Program-made: the position numbers and the translations under genes
Shown: positions 43,761 through 47,045 of the stretch, piece after piece
Layout: each line of letters opens with the position of its first letter
Numbering within the stretch: position 1 is the first letter of the stretch
NCBI GenBank assembly: GCA_019695185.1
Contig: JAIBAN010000065.1
Span: 1-47,045 of the forward strand
Direction: 5' to 3'
DNA: 47,045 nt
Source of the DNA: Blastocatellia bacterium
GTDB lineage: Bacteria > Acidobacteriota > Blastocatellia > Chloracidobacteriales > Chloracidobacteriaceae
The notes under the pieces: model-generated
What the model was told of the DNA's origin: nothing
What the model saw: only the letters and a program-made list of their open reading frames with translations
Database searches by the model: none

Positions 43761-44399
43761 ATGAACGTTCACCCACGCTTAAACCTCATGCTGATCGGAC
43801 CGCCTGGTTGTGGCAAAGGAACCCAGTCGGTCAATTTGAGCCGTCGTTATAACCTGCTCCATTTTTCCACCGGCAATGCTCTGCGTGAACAGATCAAACT
43901 GGGCACCCCGCTGGGGTTGCGGGTCGAGGAGTTTTTGAGCAAAGGGCTTTTGGTGCCGGACGATGTGATGATTGATTTGGTCCGGAACACGGTGGAAGGA
44001 TTGCCCCCCGGACAAGGATTGCTGCTTGACGGTTTTCCCCGCACGATTCCGCAGGCAACCGCCCTTGAGGACATATTGCCCCTGAGCGGTGTCATTGCCA
44101 TGGAAATCGAGGACGAAGTGCTGGTGGAACGCATCACCGGACGCCGTATTGCTGAAGATGGCGCAACCTATCACATCAAATTTGCGCCACCACCGGATGG
44201 GGTTATGGTCACCCAGCGCCCGGACGACACCGAGGCAGTGGTGCGCGAACGGTTGCGGGTCTACCACAACCAGACTGCACCGCTGGTTGATTTTTACCGG
44301 GAACGGAAGCTGCTCCACACGGTTTCCGCCGATGGTGCTATCGAAGAAGTGGAAAACTCGATCACAGCAGCCGTTGACCAATTGGTGGCAACGGCCTAG
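43761..44399 (+). CDS. adk: Adenylate kinase
   Basis: Adenylate kinase interconverts ATP + AMP and 2 ADP. The 212-residue protein has the P-loop GPPGCGKGTQ at about residues 13-22, HFSTGNALREQI, the AMP-binding LLLDGFPRTIPQA and LID Arg motifs GRRIAEDGATYHIKFAPPP and RPDDTEAVVRERL. The LID insert between them is about eight residues shorter than in E. coli Adk and lacks zinc Cys. The ATG at 43761 gives a short N-terminal extension; a weak AGAAAG precedes it. Its 3' end overlaps the convergent zinc-ribbon gene by 38 bp. It is not linked to the ribosomal protein operon, where adk often lies. Confidence 0.95.
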   Translation: MNVHPRLNLMLIGPPGCGKGTQSVNLSRRYNLLHFSTGNALREQIKLGTPLGLRVEEFLSKGLLVPDDVMIDLVRNTVEGLPPGQGLLLDGFPRTIPQATALEDILPLSGVIAMEIEDEVLVERITGRRIAEDGATYHIKFAPPPDGVMVTQRPDDTEAVVRERLRVYHNQTAPLVDFYRERKLLHTVSADGAIEEVENSITAAVDQLVATA

Positions 44400-44901
44400 A
44401 TAGTCCATTGGATTCGCAAAAGCTTGGTTGGAGCCAGGGGGCTTGGCATACCGGAGCCCCCAAATAAGCAGGCAAGGCAACACAAAAGTATAAACCGAGC
44501 GTGAGGTGGGCCAGTTTTGCTGGCCGCCAATGTTGAAGAAAAAACCTGTTACCGTTTCTCAGAAATTGACCGATTCCCAGCCAGCCCACCACTGTAAAGA
44601 AGAAAAGCGAAATGAACAGGCAGGCAGTTTGATAGTGGAAAGGTACATCTTCCAGGAAAACCTGCAAAGGAATCACCCCTCCAGCCATAATCAACCCGAA
44701 CTCAAGTAATTTAGTGGTTACAAGCGAAGCTGTTCGGGAATATTCCGGCAGGCTTGGGAGCGTGCCCGCACCTTTCAATTTCAGCGAAATTCCGGCGCAC
44801 CGGGTACAATTCCCAGTGATGGCATCAAAACAATCGGCCTGATGGCAGATATCACATCGAACGGCGGGCTTTTCTTTTTGAATTCTAAACACGTGTGACA
44901 C
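44362..44901 (-). CDS. Membrane protein with N-terminal zinc ribbon
   Basis: This 179-residue protein is unrecognised. Its N-terminus carries CDICHQADCFDAITGNCTRC, four or five Cys spaced as a zinc ribbon, at about residues 16-35. After a linker come three hydrophobic segments (about 72-84, 92-112 and 128-148). A zinc ribbon on the cytoplasmic side joined to a short membrane domain is a common but unstudied design. The start is the GTG at 44901 preceded by GGAAGAGG six bases upstream. The last 38 bp overlap the adk 3' end on the other strand. The C-terminal tail after the last membrane segment is Pro-rich and may be partly a product of that overlap. Confidence 0.65.
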   Translation of the reverse strand: MSHVFRIQKEKPAVRCDICHQADCFDAITGNCTRCAGISLKLKGAGTLPSLPEYSRTASLVTTKLLEFGLIMAGGVIPLQVFLEDVPFHYQTACLFISLFFFTVVGWLGIGQFLRNGNRFFLQHWRPAKLAHLTLGLYFCVALPAYLGAPVCQAPWLQPSFCESNGLSRPLPPIGQRLL

Positions 44902-44954
44902 GTTGGACCTCTTCCTGCTGACGTCTGATTCCGGACAGCAAACCCTAACCCTCG

Positions 44955-45551
44955 CTACACTTTCTTTTTGACTTCCAGTTTAAATTTTTGGAGCAGCCAA
45001 GCAAGTACAGCTTCCTGGTCATGAATCGTTGCCCGGCGAATTTGCGCAAGCAAGTGAATTCGGTCTGGTTTGGGGAGAGCGGTATTTTGCAACCCTTCAT
45101 TGCAATTGGTACAAACCGCTCGCAGATTCTGAGGCGTATCGTTACCACCTTTCGACTTATCAATGATATGCCCCATGGTGAGCCGCACTGTTCGCCCCCC
45201 ACCCAATGGATCAGGGTCGCCAGCCGCAACCCCGCACATCTGGCAAGTGTACCCGTTTCGCTCCAAAACCCAGGCACGGGTTTCTTTTGAGATATCGCGT
45301 TCAAAGGCTGGTAATCGTTTATCGGTTTCCAGCAGGTACTGATTTCTTTTCAGGTCGGTGCGATCTCTGTACGTAAGGATTTGATACCCTTCCTCATTCC
45401 TCAGTTCACGGACTCTACGAGCCCACTCAACAGCGCCGCCACCTGCTTTTTGAATATCTTTCGATTCAAGTATCTTGCCAATATTATCCAGGAAATACTC
45501 AAGAATTAACTGTTTTGATCCGGGTTTTCGTGACACGACGGTCAGGCTCAC
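44955..45551 (-). CDS. HNH endonuclease, probable type II restriction enzyme
   Basis: This protein of about 198 residues has an N-terminal winged-helix-like region (SKQLILEYFLDNIGKILES, AVEWARRVRELRNEEGYQI) and a C-terminal HNH nuclease domain: NGYTCQMCG, then LTMGHIIDKSKGGNDTPQNL and AVCTNCNEG. The two CxxC pairs bind structural zinc and the H-N-H residues are present. The preceding gene is a DNA methyltransferase that it overlaps by about 53 bp, so the two likely form a type II restriction-modification system (inference). The start is uncertain: GTG at 45551 or 45536, or TTG at 45617, all inside the methyltransferase gene. Recognition sequence unknown. Confidence 0.78.
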   Translation of the reverse strand: MSLTVVSRKPGSKQLILEYFLDNIGKILESKDIQKAGGGAVEWARRVRELRNEEGYQILTYRDRTDLKRNQYLLETDKRLPAFERDISKETRAWVLERNGYTCQMCGVAAGDPDPLGGGRTVRLTMGHIIDKSKGGNDTPQNLRAVCTNCNEGLQNTALPKPDRIHLLAQIRRATIHDQEAVLAWLLQKFKLEVKKKV

Positions 45552-46407
45552 TTTCTTCTGAGGGTGGAGGCAGCATTCGTAATTGTGGCTGGAATGCAGT
45601 CGTCCGCTCTGAAACAATCTGGGAATATGCAGGATTTATTTCGATCAGAATGGCCTTGCGCCCTAATTCGCCTGCAACCAGCCCGGTAGTCCCAGAACCG
45701 CCAAACGGGTCCAATACCGTATCTCCTTCACGGGAACCAAGTAAAATACAGCGCCGGGCCAATTCACGAGGGAACGCGGCTGGATGTCCATTTCCACTGG
45801 GGTCCGGGCCAAGGGTCCAATAATTACGGAGATTTGCCCCACTCGGCTCTCGCACCGCCCTTGCATCGTAGAAGTAGGCTGGGGATTTCGCAAACAGGAA
45901 AACCTCTTCAGTTGCACTAGTTGGCCTGTTCTTGACACTTTCAGGCATGGCAGTTTTTTTGATCCAGGTTATTTTGGATCTCAAAATCCACCCGTCCGCT
46001 TGTAAAGCAAATGCAACCCGCCAGGGAAGCCCCATCAAATCGCGGTCTTTGAGTCCCCAACAAGCAGGAACTTTGCAGTTGCGTTTTTGGATCAGTTTTT
46101 TCGTGTTTCCTACGATGGCATTTGGTCCGCAATTCCCGGTCCCCCCGTTTCTGGCGTAGCCATCGCCAACGTTCAGCCACAAGGTTCCATCCTTGGACAA
46201 AACCCGGCGCACTTCTCGAAAGATAGTCACTAGGTTTTCAACATAAAGCTCTGGGGACGATTCAGCTCCAATTTGGGCAGGATGATCATAGTCACGCAAT
46301 CCCCAATAAGGAGGGGAAGTCACACAGCATTGAACGGATTCAGCCGTAAGGGTTGGTAAAATTTTCAGGCTATCACCGGTAAGGATTTGTAAGTCATTCA
46401 TAGCCAT
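45499..46407 (-). CDS. Site-specific DNA methyltransferase (SPPY, beta-class)
   Basis: This 302-residue SAM-dependent enzyme has catalytic motif IV SPPYWGLRDYD at residues 31-41 and, near the C-terminus, SAM motif I DPFGGSGTTGLVAGELGRKA. This order is the beta class, which methylates cytosine N4 or adenine N6; Ser at the first place of SPPY favours N4-cytosine. Other phrases fit: VLSKDGTLWLNVGDGYARNGG, GLPWRVAFALQADGWILRSKITWIKK. It would protect host DNA against the overlapping HNH nuclease. The ATG at 46407 gives MAMNDLQILTGDSL; ATG at 46401 is equally possible and no Shine-Dalgarno separates them. Confidence 0.9.
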   Translation of the reverse strand: MAMNDLQILTGDSLKILPTLTAESVQCCVTSPPYWGLRDYDHPAQIGAESSPELYVENLVTIFREVRRVLSKDGTLWLNVGDGYARNGGTGNCGPNAIVGNTKKLIQKRNCKVPACWGLKDRDLMGLPWRVAFALQADGWILRSKITWIKKTAMPESVKNRPTSATEEVFLFAKSPAYFYDARAVREPSGANLRNYWTLGPDPSGNGHPAAFPRELARRCILLGSREGDTVLDPFGGSGTTGLVAGELGRKAILIEINPAYSQIVSERTTAFQPQLRMLPPPSEESEPDRRVTKTRIKTVNS

Positions 46408-46489
46408 AATTATCTTGACACAAGGAACAATGGGCAAGGAGTTCTTCCAATAAAAATAACCAGCCAGGAATGTTCACTCTGACCATTCC

Positions 46490-47045
46490 TTACCTCGTTT
46501 GTGCCCGTTGCCGTTCAATCAATTTGGGAAAAACCGCCAGTACCCGCTCAATGTCCGTTTCGGTGGTAAACCGGCTCAGGCTGATGCGCAAGCTGCTGCG
46601 AATCCGTTGTTTGGGGAAATTCATGGCCGTCAAAACATGACTTGGTTCGGTTGAACCCGACGAGCAGGCCGCCCCGGTCGAAACTGCAATTCCCTGCAAA
46701 TCAAGGGCAATCAGGAGACTTTCCGCATCCACGCCGGCAAAACTCAGGTTTGACAGATTGGGCAACCGGGCTGCGGCAGTTCCATTGATGGTTACTCCGG
46801 AAAACCGCGCTTGCAGTTCCTGCTCCAATCGGTCACGGAGGCGAGCCACCTCTTCCTGTGCGGCCAGATGCTGGCGGGCCAGTTCCGCTGCCCGTCCAAG
46901 GGCGACAATGCCGGGAACGTTTTCGGTTCCGGCGCGCCGGTCACGTTCGTGATGGCCGCCAAGCTGTTGAGCCGTCAGCCGCACGTCTTTGCGCAAAAAG
47001 AGTGCGCCGACACCCTTGGGCGCGTGGATTTTATGGCCGGAAAGC
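46490..47045 (-). CDS. Cysteine desulfurase (IscS/NifS family), partial at window end
   Basis: Only the C-terminal 184 residues are inside the window. The frame begins LSGHKIHAPKGVGALFLRKD, which contains the PLP-binding Lys in SGHK, and continues with GTENVPGIVALGRAAEL and GAACSSGSTEPSHVL, with the catalytic Cys that carries the persulfide. Cysteine desulfurases supply sulfur for Fe-S clusters and tRNA thiolation. The active-site loop and residue pattern fit the group I (IscS/NifS) class. The first Met seen inside the window is an internal TTG and is not the true start. The gene ends 83 bp before the methyltransferase start; both are on the minus strand. Confidence 0.94.
   Translation of the reverse strand, partial: LSGHKIHAPKGVGALFLRKDVRLTAQQLGGHHERDRRAGTENVPGIVALGRAAELARQHLAAQEEVARLRDRLEQELQARFSGVTINGTAAARLPNLSNLSFAGVDAESLLIALDLQGIAVSTGAACSSGSTEPSHVLTAMNFPKQRIRSSLRISLSRFTTETDIERVLAVFPKLIERQRAQTR

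Noticed and set aside
44437..44461. Hairpin GGGGGCT/AGCCCCC after adk as a terminator
   Set aside because: It lies within the coding region of the convergent zinc-ribbon gene and has no T-run on the plus strand.

Overview
This 47 kb window is a chromosomal segment of a Gram-negative, free-living, heterotrophic bacterium. A large Oar-type TonB-dependent receptor, a secreted metallopeptidase with BACON and P domains, a CocE/NonD hydrolase with a signal peptide, a NamZ-type muramidase and a 1343-residue hybrid sensor kinase together look most like an Acidobacteriota member, possibly Blastocatellia. That placement is inferred from gene content; no rRNA or other phylogenetic marker was read here. 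No tRNA, rRNA, CRISPR array, transposase or phage gene was recognised.

Layout. 0.1-4.6 kb, minus strand: uvrB, a DinB-like DUF1569 gene, a TPR-like protein and an FHA-domain protein; a 125-bp copy of the uvrB 5' end lies about 0.9 kb upstream of uvrB. 4.7-6.9 kb, plus: a di-heme peroxidase, a YcxB-like protein and a small membrane protein. 7.1-11.6 kb, minus: a secreted reprolysin-like metallopeptidase behind a perfect-consensus sigma-54 promoter, then a lytic transglycosylase, each ended by a strong terminator. 11.8-19.1 kb, minus: a DBR1-like metallophosphoesterase, an ACT protein, a NamZ-like muramidase, a duplicated ThyX-like protein, a QueD/PTPS-like protein, a YihY protein, a DUF4097 protein and an anti-sigma factor. 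19.6-26.3 kb, plus: a zinc alcohol dehydrogenase, a radical SAM/SPASM protein coupled to a DUF2064 glycosyltransferase-like protein, and the TonB receptor. 26.7-30.7 kb, minus: the hybrid kinase. 30.9-44.4 kb, mixed strands: pyroglutamyl peptidase, a small helical protein, a GT-C-like membrane enzyme, a Dph6-like PP-loop enzyme, a GAF-SpoIIE phosphatase, a geranylgeranyl-reductase-type flavoprotein, a CocE hydrolase, rsmD, a MoxR ATPase, hutU and adk. 44.4-47.0 kb, minus: a zinc-ribbon membrane protein, an HNH nuclease plus SPPY methyltransferase (a probable type II restriction-modification pair), and the C-terminal part of a cysteine desulfurase cut by the window end.

The most striking feature is not a gene. 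Many intergenic gaps are filled almost from stop codon to next start codon by tandem 7-base repeats arranged as two inverted arms, so that each transcript could fold into a long hairpin. Unit sequences differ between loci (AGGGTTC, TTGAGAA, GGTGAAT, CATTTGC types), but unit length and two-arm topology are mostly kept. One copy lies inside the GT-C-like gene; there the unit is 9 bases and the reading frame stays open. Next to one array is a cluster of five same-direction DnaA-box-like nonamers spaced 11, 21, 20 and 11 bp, that is, in helical phase. Other observations worth following are the bacterial DBR1-like enzyme, the sigma-54 promoter, the uvrB 5' duplication, and the QueD-like protein lacking its catalytic cysteine beside the duplicated ThyX.
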